Source: UBA5239 sp040394635 (GTDB taxonomy: Bacteria; Verrucomicrobiota; Lentisphaeria; Victivallales; Victivallaceae). Taken from it: a stretch of DNA of 64,000 nucleotides. The notes under the pieces were generated by a model. That model saw nothing but the letters and a program-made list of their open reading frames with translations. It was not told the origin of the DNA and made no database searches. The stretch is taken from positions 1-64,000 of the forward strand of contig JBEBRW010000004.1 in assembly GCA_040394635.1 (NCBI GenBank), written 5' to 3'. The translations under genes and the position numbers were made by a program. Shown one piece after another: positions 33,603-41,610 of the stretch (position 1 is its first letter; each line of letters begins with the position of its first letter).

Positions 33603-34085
33603 TCAGCTGGCTTTCTCAAAAAAGCTCTCGCCGTTGGACGCGGTGCAGATTTTGATGATTCTTACCGCATACGGCAACGCGTTCAGTTCTTTTCGCAGCT
33701 TGTCGAAAATGGATGCTATCCAACGCTTGGCCAGCGGTATATTGTCGCCGTAACCGTCCTCGGAATCGCCCCTGGCTGCGATACTCAACGATACACATCC
33801 GCAATACTCCGCAAGCGCAAAAAGCGCCAGCCGGTTCTCCAGAATGATCTCACATTCACCGTCTCGTTTAGGACGATCGGGTTCTTCCAGCGATGGAAAA
33901 AGTTTGATCAAAGTGTCCATCAATTCCGTTTTGAATGAATTCCAATTGTCATTGGATTCAAATTCATTGAACTGATTACCTTCATATTCATCGGTTTCCG
34001 GATTATATTCGCCAAAAACATTTCCGTCAAAATAAAAAAACAGAATATCTTCCGCATACCGGATTGTGGCTACTCCTCTACTCAT
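33603..34085 (-). CDS. Hypothetical protein
   Basis: A 160-residue protein from ATG at 34085 (MSRGVATIRYAEDILFFYFD) behind GAGGAG. It is acidic in the middle (NPETDEYEGNQFNEFESNDN) and ends in a helix-strand pattern (IFDKLRKELNALPYAVRIIK). It overlaps the upstream gene by 8 bp, suggesting translational coupling, and lies 44 bp before the second PP-loop gene. No family recognised. Confidence 0.7.
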   Translation of the reverse strand: MSRGVATIRYAEDILFFYFDGNVFGEYNPETDEYEGNQFNEFESNDNWNSFKTELMDTLIKLFPSLEEPDRPKRDGECEIILENRLALFALAEYCGCVSLSIAARGDSEDGYGDNIPLAKRWIASIFDKLRKELNALPYAVRIIKICTASNGESFFEKAS

Positions 34086-34287
34086 GGTTTTTCTCCTCAA
34101 TTTTCAATGTTTTTCCGTGACTGTCATGCAGATATTTTTCCGAACTGTAAAAATCGAAAAAATAGATGCTGTCATAACCGTTTTCACGCAGAAATTGCAG
34201 CAGTTTTTCCCGCTGCTCCGTAAGCTCCTCCGAGTGGTTGTAATCGTATTCAGTCTGCCAACTCAAGTAAAAATTATGTACCGCCAT
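34078..34287 (-). CDS. Hypothetical small protein
   Basis: A 69-residue protein from ATG at 34287 (MAVHNFYLSWQTEYDYNHSE) behind AAAGGA; the longer frame from 34326 crosses the upstream stop and lacks a ribosome-binding site. It is acidic and helical (LREKLLQFL-type helix then YDSIYFFDFY). It overlaps the following gene by 8 bp. No family recognised. Confidence 0.65.
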   Translation of the reverse strand: MAVHNFYLSWQTEYDYNHSEELTEQREKLLQFLRENGYDSIYFFDFYSSEKYLHDSHGKTLKIEEKNHE

Positions 34288-34304
34288 ATTGAATTCCTTT
34301 CTGC

Positions 34305-34499
34305 TTATTTTTCGGCGATGATGCAACGGTGCCCGTCTTTATCCGTACCTTCGATCATATCATCACCGACCCGGATACCGGTATAACCGCGCTTCTCCGC
34401 CGCGCGAACGATCTCGTTTTCCTCCGGGGTATAATCCCGGTTCAGCTCAAAAGCGACATCGCTCTGCTTAATTTCCCAATGCTCATACATTCCAGCCAT
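34305..34499 (-). CDS. Hypothetical small protein, first gene of the leftward PP-loop cluster
   Basis: A 64-residue protein (MAGMYEHWEIKQSDVAFELN at the start; GYTGIRVGDDMIEGTDKDGH later) with GGAAGG before its ATG. A TATAAT on the minus strand (34528-34523) 24 bp upstream is a likely -10, though no good -35 is seen because a perfect hairpin occupies that place. It heads the run of nine leftward genes ending at 30307. No family recognised. Confidence 0.7.
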   Translation of the reverse strand: MAGMYEHWEIKQSDVAFELNRDYTPEENEIVRAAEKRGYTGIRVGDDMIEGTDKDGHRCIIAEK

Positions 34500-34522
34500 T
34501 TTACCATTCCTTCCGTTACTGT

Positions 34523-34569
34523 ATTATAATGAAAAACTCGATACGGACACCCTTGCTCCGTATCGAGTT
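34523..34569. promoter_or_regulatory. Divergent control region with 12-bp hairpin
   Basis: ATTATAAT (34523-34530) gives a TATAAT -10 hexamer on both strands. Next to it AACTCGATACGG (34535-34546) and CCGTATCGAGTT (34558-34569) form a perfect 12-bp stem with an 11-nt loop. The hairpin lies in the -35 region of the leftward cluster and at the 5' end of any rightward transcript, so it could be an operator or a terminator insulating the two. Confidence 0.55.
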
Positions 34570-34663
34570 AAATGATTTTCATTTTTTTCGGATTTATATA
34601 TTGAATATCAAGCAGTTCCGCAGTAAATTGTATGCGAATATCTATAACCCGGAGGATAACGAT

Positions 34664-34957
34664 ATGTCTTTGACGAAACGCGACATCGCCATGAAAATGG
34701 CTAAGAAATTGGATATGACGCAACAGGAGGCTCTTGCGGCGATTCAGTTCACCCTGGACACCATCAAGGAAGAATTATTGAACGACGGCAATGTGGAACT
34801 CCGCAACTTCGGCGTCTTCGAAGTCGCCATCCGGGCCCAGAAAATCGGCCGCAACCCAAACCGTCCCAAGCAGGAATTCATTATCCCGGCGCAGAAGGTT
34901 ATAAAATTCCGGACCGGCAAGGAAATTAAAGACAAGTTGAATTCCGAACCGGAGTGA
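34664..34957 (+). CDS. HU/IHF-family DNA-bending protein
   Basis: A 97-residue protein from ATG at 34664 (MSLTKRDIAMKMAKKLDMTQ) behind GGAGG with 8-nt spacing; the frame upstream is only a read-through of the control region. It has the full HU fold, with the VELRNFGVFEVAIRA strand pair, the beta-arm GRNPNRPKQEFIIPAQKVIK and the closing FRTGKE. It bends DNA as a dimer and may assist the relaxosome, recombination or element compaction. It is 35 bp upstream of a DprA-like gene on the same strand. Confidence 0.92.
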   Translation: MSLTKRDIAMKMAKKLDMTQQEALAAIQFTLDTIKEELLNDGNVELRNFGVFEVAIRAQKIGRNPNRPKQEFIIPAQKVIKFRTGKEIKDKLNSEPE

Positions 34958-34992
34958 GTACCGCAAGCCAAAACGTTTAAGGAATCTTTCGC

Positions 34993-35892
34993 TTGAACAA
35001 TAATATTTTGATCATCCTGACCTTGCTTAATCTCAGAAACCTGGGCAAGAAAACCGTCTGCAGACTGATCATGGATCACTTGTTAATTGTCCAAAGCGGT
35101 GAATTTGTGGTCGAAGCCGTGAAAAAAATCCTCGCGGCGGATGGTCGTTTCAATTTCCATGATTCCGATATCAATGCCGCTTTTGACTCCGCTTTATTGA
35201 CGATTGAAAAGAATCAGGGATTTGAAAATATCAGGATGGTTTCATTTCTGGATGATGACTACCCGGAACGCTTAAAAACGATTGATGATTTTCCGTTGAT
35301 TTTGAACTATATCGGGAATATTTCCTGCCTGAAAGAGCGGAAAGCCGTTGCCGTTACCGGTTCGCGTAAAACCAACAGTCATATCGATAAGATCGCTTTC
35401 CGGCTCGGCGAAGTGTTCGGAGAGCATTTTATCGTGGCCGGCGGCTTTGCGATGGGCTGCGATATGGAAGTGCATAAGGGGTGTTTGAACATCGGAGGGA
35501 TTACGGTGGCGGTCTGCGCCAAGCTCCTGAATGAAGTTTTTCCCCGGGAGAGTGAATGGCTGGCACAGGATATCGTCAAGTCGGACGGTCTGCTGCTGTC
35601 CGAATTTTTCATTGACGATTTTACCAATCCATATTCCCACGCGGAAAGAAACCGGATACTGGTCGGACTGAGCGAGGTGGTCATTATCGTCGCGACCGGC
35701 ATCAAGGGTGAAACCAGGCATGTGGTCCATTTTGCCGGAAAATATGGCCGTCCGCTATGCGTATATGACCCGGTACTCAAATACCGGGAGGATAAGCGGC
35801 TTGCGGGAAATTTGCAGTTGATGGAAAACGGAGCGTTTCCCCTGAAAGACTCCGCTTCCATTGAAAAACTGATTGAGGGACTGGAATCTTGA
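34993..35892 (+). CDS. DprA/Smf-like DNA-processing protein
   Basis: This 299-residue protein has an N-terminal helical region (LNLRNLGKKTVCRLIMDHLL) and the Rossmann-like DprA core, with KAVAVTGSRKTNSHID, VAGGFAMGCDMEVHKGCL and NPYSHAERNRILVGLS. Canonical DprA has a GSR motif and a GGAxGID-type motif; the second is altered to GGFAMGCD. DprA binds ssDNA and loads RecA. Relatives on mobile elements may handle the incoming strand. The start is TTG at 34993, with AAGGA about 9-12 nt upstream. Encoded directly after HU, it probably shares that promoter. Confidence 0.85.
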   Translation: MNNNILIILTLLNLRNLGKKTVCRLIMDHLLIVQSGEFVVEAVKKILAADGRFNFHDSDINAAFDSALLTIEKNQGFENIRMVSFLDDDYPERLKTIDDFPLILNYIGNISCLKERKAVAVTGSRKTNSHIDKIAFRLGEVFGEHFIVAGGFAMGCDMEVHKGCLNIGGITVAVCAKLLNEVFPRESEWLAQDIVKSDGLLLSEFFIDDFTNPYSHAERNRILVGLSEVVIIVATGIKGETRHVVHFAGKYGRPLCVYDPVLKYREDKRLAGNLQLMENGAFPLKDSASIEKLIEGLES

Positions 35893-36012
35893 ACACAGAA
35901 TGGAAGAGAATTATTGCAGTTTTTTATTTGCGATAATTGAATTATAACTTGGTTATGATATATTCCAAAGATAAATTTCCAACCTGAACCACACATATCG
36001 GAGACAATTTGC

Positions 36013-36621
36013 ATGTTCAAGAAAATCTGGCATCCGGAGATGATCGAGCATCATATACTTTCGCGGAACGGCAAGGAACCGTTGAATTCTTATTATTATG
36101 CCAATAATTATCCCGATGTCTATGCGGCGGCCGAACGTATTTTCGGTTCATGGGGCAAAGCCATCGAAGCCGCCGGGCTCGACTACAGCTTGATCAAGAA
36201 GTACAAAGAGTGGTCGAAGCAAGCAGTGCTCGATGAGGTCCGCAGGTTGTATAAAGAGGGCGAGCCGATTTTTTCCCAGAACATCCAGACCAATCACAAA
36301 AGTCTCTATATGGCGTCGATTAAGCGCTTCGGCAGTTGGGGGAAAACGGTGCAGGCCGCCGGTATCAATTATCGCGACATTCGCCTGCGACGCAGCATGA
36401 CTCGGGAAGAGATCAAAAAAGCCATCATCGAATTATACCGCAAGGGCACGGACCTGTCGTACACCAACATGCGGGCCAATTTTCAATATCTGCTGGCCGC
36501 CGGAATGAAGAAACTCGGTAACGGCAGTTGGGCCGGTGCCCGCCGCCAGTGTGGCATTCTCACCAACTACCGCCTGGAAGAACAAAAACGGCGGAAAATC
36601 AAATACACCAAACGCCGCTGA
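36013..36621 (+). CDS. Homing-endonuclease-associated-repeat protein
   Basis: This 202-residue basic protein contains three about 55-residue repeats, each ending in a F-GSWGKAIEAAGLDY-type block: near residues 43-57, 105-120 and, degenerate, 168-182 (GSWAGARRQCGI). The blocks match the homing endonuclease associated repeat (helix-turn-helix-like DNA-binding modules). No nuclease domain is present, so it is probably a sequence-specific DNA-binding protein or regulator. It has its own upstream gap of 120 bp with AT-rich, promoter-like sequence. Confidence 0.75.
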   Translation: MFKKIWHPEMIEHHILSRNGKEPLNSYYYANNYPDVYAAAERIFGSWGKAIEAAGLDYSLIKKYKEWSKQAVLDEVRRLYKEGEPIFSQNIQTNHKSLYMASIKRFGSWGKTVQAAGINYRDIRLRRSMTREEIKKAIIELYRKGTDLSYTNMRANFQYLLAAGMKKLGNGSWAGARRQCGILTNYRLEEQKRRKIKYTKRR

Positions 36622-36731
36622 CCGTCAGAGGTATGCGATATAACAATCAATGCTTCAGTTTTTCAGATTTTTAATCGACACGCGACTGTATTTTTTATTT
36701 ATTTGGGGAAATTTCATCAATAAAGCTTGAA

Positions 36732-36764
36732 ATGATAAATAAAGTGAATTACTTTAGTTATCAT
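36732..36764. promoter_or_regulatory. 33-bp palindromic operator of the second toxin-antitoxin-like pair
   Basis: ATGATAA (36732-36738) / TTATCAT (36758-36764) and inner AAAGT (36741-36745) / ACTTT (36751-36755) are exactly centred on 36748. A possible TTGAAA-17-TACTTT promoter overlaps it. It lies 28 bp upstream of the regulator-like gene, the usual place for autoregulation. Confidence 0.6.
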
Positions 36765-36792
36765 GGAATGCTTTATTCATTAGGTGTTTGAT

Positions 36793-37746
36793 ATGAGAAT
36801 TATTGCAAAACTGAAAATTTATCTTGAAGCCATATTCGGTTGCGAAATTGATGTTTCAGCGGCTCCGGTCAGGGAAAAACTGCCGCTGTCTTTGCGGGGA
36901 TATGATTTCTATCAGATGACTTTATTGGAGCAAAAGATAATTCTTGCGGTAGTCAGGAATGATAACCGGACGCCGGGTGAATATGCCGGGCAACGGGAAA
37001 TGCTGCGGGAACGGCTGGAGGACGATATCGTTTTTGTATTTGAGGCATTGCCGGCTCTGAAACGGAACCGGATACTTCAGGCCCGTATTCCATTTATTGT
37101 GCCGGGCAATCAATTATATTTGCCGCCGTTTCTTGATTTAAGAGAGCGGATGGTCAGAAAAAATCAGAACGGCAGACAGTTGAGTTTTCTGGCGCAATTG
37201 TTGATCATCCGGCAGTTGCTGAACCGTGATGTTTCGGATTTCATGTTGAAGGAATTGGGGGAAACACTGGGCTACAGCGCCATGAGTATGTCCAGTACCG
37301 CCGCCGAACTTGAGCAGCGCGGCATGGCCGAAATACATCTGGACCAGGGGGCCAAAAAGATTGAATTCCTGAAAAACGGAAAGGATTTATGGCTTGCCAA
37401 CAAGGATTTGATGCGTTCGCCGGTCAAACGGATATTACTGAATGTGAAGAATCCGATGAATTTACCTTTGGCCGGAACATCCGCTTTGGCGCAACACAGT
37501 ATGCTTGCCGCGGATGAGATACCGGTTTATGCGGTATACTGGAGGGACAAACTGAACGACAGGTTCTTTGAGAAAGCCGCCGATCGGGATGAAGCGGGCA
37601 GCGTTTTGCAGTTGTGGCATTACCGGCCAATGCTGCAAACGAACGGGGGAATAGAGCCGTTTTCGCTCTACTTGTCGTTGCGGGACGATGATGATCCTCG
37701 AATTGAAAGTTGTCTTAATGAAATGATGGAGAAAATTGAATGGTGA
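36793..37746 (+). CDS. Putative antitoxin/regulator of a nucleotidyltransferase toxin
   Basis: This 317-residue protein (MRIIAKLKIYLEAIFGCEID) has a winged-helix-like segment in the middle (LKELGETLGYSAMSMSSTAA, then ELEQRGMAEIHL), as in the helix-turn-helix antitoxins that pair with AbiEii-like nucleotidyltransferases. GTG at 36784 is an alternative start. The stop overlaps the next gene's start by 7 bp (ATGGTGA). The palindromic operator upstream, the overlap and the partner gene together indicate a type IV toxin-antitoxin-like pair, distinct from the AbiE pair at 17897-19667. Family assignment is by context. Confidence 0.65.
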   Translation: MRIIAKLKIYLEAIFGCEIDVSAAPVREKLPLSLRGYDFYQMTLLEQKIILAVVRNDNRTPGEYAGQREMLRERLEDDIVFVFEALPALKRNRILQARIPFIVPGNQLYLPPFLDLRERMVRKNQNGRQLSFLAQLLIIRQLLNRDVSDFMLKELGETLGYSAMSMSSTAAELEQRGMAEIHLDQGAKKIEFLKNGKDLWLANKDLMRSPVKRILLNVKNPMNLPLAGTSALAQHSMLAADEIPVYAVYWRDKLNDRFFEKAADRDEAGSVLQLWHYRPMLQTNGGIEPFSLYLSLRDDDDPRIESCLNEMMEKIEW

Positions 37747-38522
37747 ACGGATTGAAGAAGTTTCAGGAATTTTTCAAGGATCATACCGATTCTTTTGTGA
37801 TTCTCGGCGGCGCGGCATGTGCCGAATGGTTTGCTCAAACAAAGTTTATCTTTCGCGCAACCAAAGATATTGATATGGTGATCATCCTGGAAGCGAGAAA
37901 TCAGGAATTTTTTGCCCGGTTGTGGGAATATTTGCGCCAGGGCGGTTATGAAAGCTGGCTGCGGGCGGATGGATCAAAGACTTTTTTTCGGTTTGTCAAT
38001 CCGAGCGACGAATCGTTTCCGTTGATGATTGAGCTTCTGGCACATCCTGATATCGTTGCCGAGCCGCCGGAGAGCCAGACCGTTTTTCCGATTCACATAG
38101 ACGAAAAGATATCCAGCCTTTCCGCGATCTTGCTTGATGAAGACTATTACCGTCTTATTCTGGCGAATAAGGAATTAAGCAATTCCGGGTTGCCGCTGGT
38201 GAATCCCGCTACTCTTTTGCTGCTGAAAGTCAAGGCTTACTTAAACCTGCTGGCAGATAAAAATGCCGGAAAATTTATTCAGGGAGGCGACCTGAAAAAA
38301 CACCGGAATGATGTTTTCAGGTTATCATATCTCCTTGAAGCAACGGAATCCATGAATATTTCGGCAAAAATCCATACGGATTTGAACAATTTTCTGGGAA
38401 TGTTTCCGGAGAATAGTGATGAATGGCCCGGTATCATCAGCGCACTCGGAAGTTCCCGGTTGGATAGTTTATCGCCGCAGGAAATCGTTGCTTTGATCAG
38501 GAGTTTTTTCCGCCAGGCATAA
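37740..38522 (+). CDS. Nucleotidyltransferase toxin-like protein (AbiEii-related)
   Basis: This 260-residue protein has the minimal nucleotidyltransferase pattern FVILGGAACAEWFAQ (GG followed by a helix) and RATKDIDMVIIL with the catalytic D-x-D, then LLKVKAYLNLLADKN and KKHRNDVFRL, the metal- and nucleotide-site helices of AbiEii-like toxins. It is shorter than the AbiEii at 17897. It is translationally coupled to the upstream regulator-like gene. Likely a growth-inhibiting or phage-defence toxin. The target cannot be inferred. Confidence 0.75.
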   Translation: MVNGLKKFQEFFKDHTDSFVILGGAACAEWFAQTKFIFRATKDIDMVIILEARNQEFFARLWEYLRQGGYESWLRADGSKTFFRFVNPSDESFPLMIELLAHPDIVAEPPESQTVFPIHIDEKISSLSAILLDEDYYRLILANKELSNSGLPLVNPATLLLLKVKAYLNLLADKNAGKFIQGGDLKKHRNDVFRLSYLLEATESMNISAKIHTDLNNFLGMFPENSDEWPGIISALGSSRLDSLSPQEIVALIRSFFRQA

Positions 38523-38527
38523 TTCTT

Positions 38528-38812
38528 TCAGAACGGGATGGCGTCTTCGAGGCCATCGGGGAACTGTTGAACACTTGGCTTGGGGCTGAAATCGAAGGTG
38601 CCGTTGATGCTCGCACGCGCTATATAATAAATGCAGTGGGTGTTGCCGCGAGCATCGAGGTTTCTCATCGGGACCATCCGCAGATTGGTCCAGCCGGTTT
38701 CCGTCGGATATTCGGTGATTTTATCGATATCGGAAGGGGAAATGCTGATCTCGAAGTACGGGCCGTATTTCCCCTCGATGTATTTGGCTTTGCCACAGTA
38801 AACTTTTGTCAT
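38528..38812 (-). CDS. Hypothetical small protein
   Basis: A 94-residue protein (MTKVYCGKAKYIEGKYGPYF, then EISISPSDIDKITEY) behind CCGGAGA. Its strand-rich pattern with YGPYFEISI resembles the single-stranded-DNA-binding-like small proteins found in plasmids and phages, but this is weak. It converges on the toxin-like gene, 5 bp between stops. It ends a leftward run of genes beginning at 42581. Confidence 0.65.
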   Translation of the reverse strand: MTKVYCGKAKYIEGKYGPYFEISISPSDIDKITEYPTETGWTNLRMVPMRNLDARGNTHCIYYIARASINGTFDFSPKPSVQQFPDGLEDAIPF

Positions 38813-38829
38813 TTTGATCTCCGGTTAAA

Positions 38830-39381
38830 TCATGATGCTTTCTCCAATGGGATGTAGTTTATCGGACGGACCGGCGCCAGCTCAAAAGGGGGGATCACCA
38901 TCCAAAACATGATCAGGACTTCGCGGTCGGACAGTTTATCCAGATTCCGGTTATTGTTCAGATAATTTTCCCTGATCCATTGTTGATAAAATGAATCGCA
39001 GTTGGGGCAGTATTTTTCGACCAATTGCCGTTTGGTTGTGCAATGATGCCAGGTATAAAGCTTCTGGCGGCCCAACAGGCGCTCCTGCCGTTCTTCGAGC
39101 TGTTTCTGACGCTTCTTTTCAGCTTCTTTCAGGGCTTTTTTGCGTTGATTCTCCAACCGCAGCAGTTCCAGATTGCCAACGGTCAAGGTTGTCGGATTGG
39201 CGAAATGCTCGGCCATCCAGCCCGGTTTATTCTTCGGTTTATGATCAATGAGCAGACTTTGAATGCCCAACCAGCGGGTTTCCAGTTCCTCCTCCGACAT
39301 GGCGTCAAGTTTATTCATGAACGATTCGGTCATCAGGATTTTCGATTCCTGCATGATTTGGTATATTTCTTCTCTTGTCAT
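38830..39381 (-). CDS. Hypothetical protein with Lys/Glu-rich coiled-coil
   Basis: A 183-residue protein beginning MTREEIYQIMQESKILMTES. A central stretch (residues about 78-103, LENQRKKALKEAEKKRQKQL) is a charged coiled coil, followed by a CHTTKRQLVEKYCPNCDSFY-like segment with a possible zinc-binding Cys pair. No family recognised. It is 17 bp upstream of the small gene at 38528 and 6 bp after the lipoprotein gene. Confidence 0.65.
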   Translation of the reverse strand: MTREEIYQIMQESKILMTESFMNKLDAMSEEELETRWLGIQSLLIDHKPKNKPGWMAEHFANPTTLTVGNLELLRLENQRKKALKEAEKKRQKQLEERQERLLGRQKLYTWHHCTTKRQLVEKYCPNCDSFYQQWIRENYLNNNRNLDKLSDREVLIMFWMVIPPFELAPVRPINYIPLEKAS

Positions 39382-39387
39382 ATGTAT

Positions 39388-39630
39388 TTATTTATTCCCA
39401 TAAGTGTTTTTAGTGCGTTCACCATAACGCCGGGCGACTTCTTCCTGGAACTTGATTTGCTCCTCAATGGCCCGCTGTTTTTCTTCTTCAGCGGCCTTCC
39501 GGCGTGCTTCCGCTTCTTCCTGCAGGCGGGTCTGCCTGGCGATGTTCTCGCAGGTTTCCCTGGACTCCCCGCAACCGTTCGCAAGAATTCCAGCGATAAT
39601 GACAGTCATAATCAACATCATCTTTTTCAT
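39388..39630 (-). CDS. Small lipoprotein with charged helix
   Basis: An 80-residue protein from ATG at 39630 behind GGAG. It has a lipoprotein signal (MKKMMLIMTVIIAGILANGC, lipobox cysteine at residue 20) and then a Glu/Arg-rich helix (EAEARRKAAEEEKQRAIEEQ). Small lipoproteins of this type occur in conjugative elements as entry-exclusion or secretion accessories, but no specific match is seen. The longer frame from 39642 would add four residues. Confidence 0.75.
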   Translation of the reverse strand: MKKMMLIMTVIIAGILANGCGESRETCENIARQTRLQEEAEARRKAAEEEKQRAIEEQIKFQEEVARRYGERTKNTYGNK

Positions 39631-39709
39631 TTTCTGCTCCATGTTTTAAGATTATACGAATCTGTCCGGTCGCGACGTCAACCGGGCAGATTCAGGAAGG
39701 TTATTTTAT

Positions 39710-40651
39710 TTATTTGCCCGAAAAACCAAATGATTTGGCATTGGATTTTTTCTTGAGGGTCTGCTCGGACTTCTCCCTGATCGTCGGTTGATGCCGGCGT
39801 TCTTTTCGCTTTTGTTTTGAATGATTTTGGGTTTCTTTTGCCGGCGGTTTTTCCGGTGTATTGGCTCCGCGGCTTTGTTCGAGGGCTTCGGCAAAGGTGT
39901 TGAAGACGTGCAACTCCCGGTCCGCATCTTTGAATTTCCGCGCGGAAACATCGAGCGGCATGACCGGGTAAATTTTTTTACCTTCAACCGGATCGGAGAT
40001 GATTTCGAAACCGTATTTGACCGGAGGCATCTGGGTTTTTCCATGAATATAGTTATGCCATTTCCGGTGAGCGGCATCGGCCTGGTCGCTGTCCAGAAAT
40101 GAATGGAATTCGATATAACGCTCGTTTACGCTGTCATAGGTCAATTCGGATTGCGGCAGAACCGGCTGGAACTGAACGTCCTCCAGATCGTGATAATCCT
40201 TGTAGATAAAAACGGAAAAACCGTAACTGCCTGGCGATTTTGCCGGTTCGCTGAGCGGTTTTTCCAGCTTTACGCCCATGTCGCGCATTTTTCGCAGTTC
40301 AGGATACAGGGCCCTGCCGTATTCGAGGCCGATTTCGCAGCCGATTTCAGCGGCGCCGGCCAGTGCATATTCGAGATAGCAACACTTCCCTTCGAAGGCG
40401 AGATTTTGCTTCAACAGTTCGACACAGGCATTGGCGCCGGCACGGCTGCACTGGGAGAGATAACCGATTCTGATTTTATCCTCGAGTTTTAATTTGTGAT
40501 AAATTTCTTTGGGCGGTTCGGACGGAAGATCGAGTGACCTGACCGTGTTGATGATCGAGTGGCGGAGCACGGACGATTCAAAGCCGTCCTGCATTTTTTT
40601 CAGCGGAACATTGTGCTGAAATTGTTCGATAAGTTTCTGATGGGCTGTCAT
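39710..40651 (-). CDS. Unknown protein, third gene of the AAA-ATPase unit
   Basis: A 313-residue protein (MTAHQKLIEQFQHNVPLKKM) with a mixed alpha/beta middle that contains a conserved-looking CVELLKQNLAFEGKCCYLEY stretch, and a highly basic, disordered C-terminal tail of about 60 residues (KQKRKERRHQPTIREKSEQT). It overlaps the upstream gene by 4 bp (ATGA). No family recognised. The basic tail could bind nucleic acid. It seems to be expressed with the AAA ATPase at 41601 as one unit. Confidence 0.7.
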   Translation of the reverse strand: MTAHQKLIEQFQHNVPLKKMQDGFESSVLRHSIINTVRSLDLPSEPPKEIYHKLKLEDKIRIGYLSQCSRAGANACVELLKQNLAFEGKCCYLEYALAGAAEIGCEIGLEYGRALYPELRKMRDMGVKLEKPLSEPAKSPGSYGFSVFIYKDYHDLEDVQFQPVLPQSELTYDSVNERYIEFHSFLDSDQADAAHRKWHNYIHGKTQMPPVKYGFEIISDPVEGKKIYPVMPLDVSARKFKDADRELHVFNTFAEALEQSRGANTPEKPPAKETQNHSKQKRKERRHQPTIREKSEQTLKKKSNAKSFGFSGK

Positions 40652-41610
40652 ATTTTTCCTCCAAGTTTTTGAATAATTTCTTGTGCGGTACGGTGAAACG
40701 AAAATGCGGTTTCGTAGTCCGGAAAAACCTGCTTGTATGAGTCATGGTTCCGGTGAAAAATGACTTCAGTTTTATCATCCGGCTCCGCCGAACGAAGAGG
40801 TGTGATTTCGACCTGTCGGTCCGGATAATAGTTTTCAAGGTAATAGTACGGTTGGCCGTCGGGATTTTGCTTCTCCTGCTTGACGGTTTCATTGGCCAGG
40901 AAGCCCCAGACCAGATTGATCGGAATATGGAGTTTGTCCGACAGCAGATAACTGCCGCGCGCGGCGGCGATGCCCGATAACTCCATCGTTTCCGGTGAAA
41001 AACAATATTTGGTGCGCTCGCCGACGATATGCCGAATGGTGCATTCCGCGCGTTTAACAAAAAGGTTTTGATTGAAAACTTCGTTTTCCCGCAATTTCAG
41101 GTTCAGCAGGCTGATGAAAATTTCGCTGACCAGATCTTTTTCCGTTGTGGGTGTGGCCTTCTTCTGCTGTTCGAAAATGTAGTTACGAATGGCAATATTC
41201 TTCAGCAGCGAGTTATTGAATCCCGCCATGAGAAATTCCAGAATTTCGGCGGAACACGCATGTATGTGCTTATACCGTTCCTGGTTCAATGGCGGCTCAA
41301 GATCGGCAGTCAGCGTGGTGCCGAAGATTGAAATATTGGCGCAATACCAATGCTTGCCGGTATGCCAGAAGTCCATTTTCAACTGGTTCCAGTCGTTCTG
41401 CAACGACATCGTTCCCTCCAGGCCCCATTTATCATCGGGATGGCTCTGGTCGATCCAATGAATTCCGGTCGGCGGCAAAATACCGTATAATTCGTCAAAC
41501 GAAGATACGCTCGGCTGCCGCCGGCAGGTTTTGGTTTTAAACATATTCAGGAAATTTTCGATTTCATCCGAATAACGGTATCCGGCTAATGTGCGGTCGA
41601 TCAATGACAT
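40648..41610 (-). CDS. Unknown protein, second gene of the AAA-ATPase unit
   Basis: A 320-residue protein (MSLIDRTLAGYRYSDEIENF) of alpha/beta character without visible catalytic motifs. Conserved-looking blocks include PPTGIHWIDQSHPDDKWGLE and RYKHIHACSAEILEFLMAGF. It overlaps the AAA ATPase gene by 10 bp and the following gene by 4 bp, so the three are probably made in fixed proportion. No family recognised; it may be an adaptor or substrate of the ATPase. Confidence 0.7.
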   Translation of the reverse strand: MSLIDRTLAGYRYSDEIENFLNMFKTKTCRRQPSVSSFDELYGILPPTGIHWIDQSHPDDKWGLEGTMSLQNDWNQLKMDFWHTGKHWYCANISIFGTTLTADLEPPLNQERYKHIHACSAEILEFLMAGFNNSLLKNIAIRNYIFEQQKKATPTTEKDLVSEIFISLLNLKLRENEVFNQNLFVKRAECTIRHIVGERTKYCFSPETMELSGIAAARGSYLLSDKLHIPINLVWGFLANETVKQEKQNPDGQPYYYLENYYPDRQVEITPLRSAEPDDKTEVIFHRNHDSYKQVFPDYETAFSFHRTAQEIIQKLGGKI

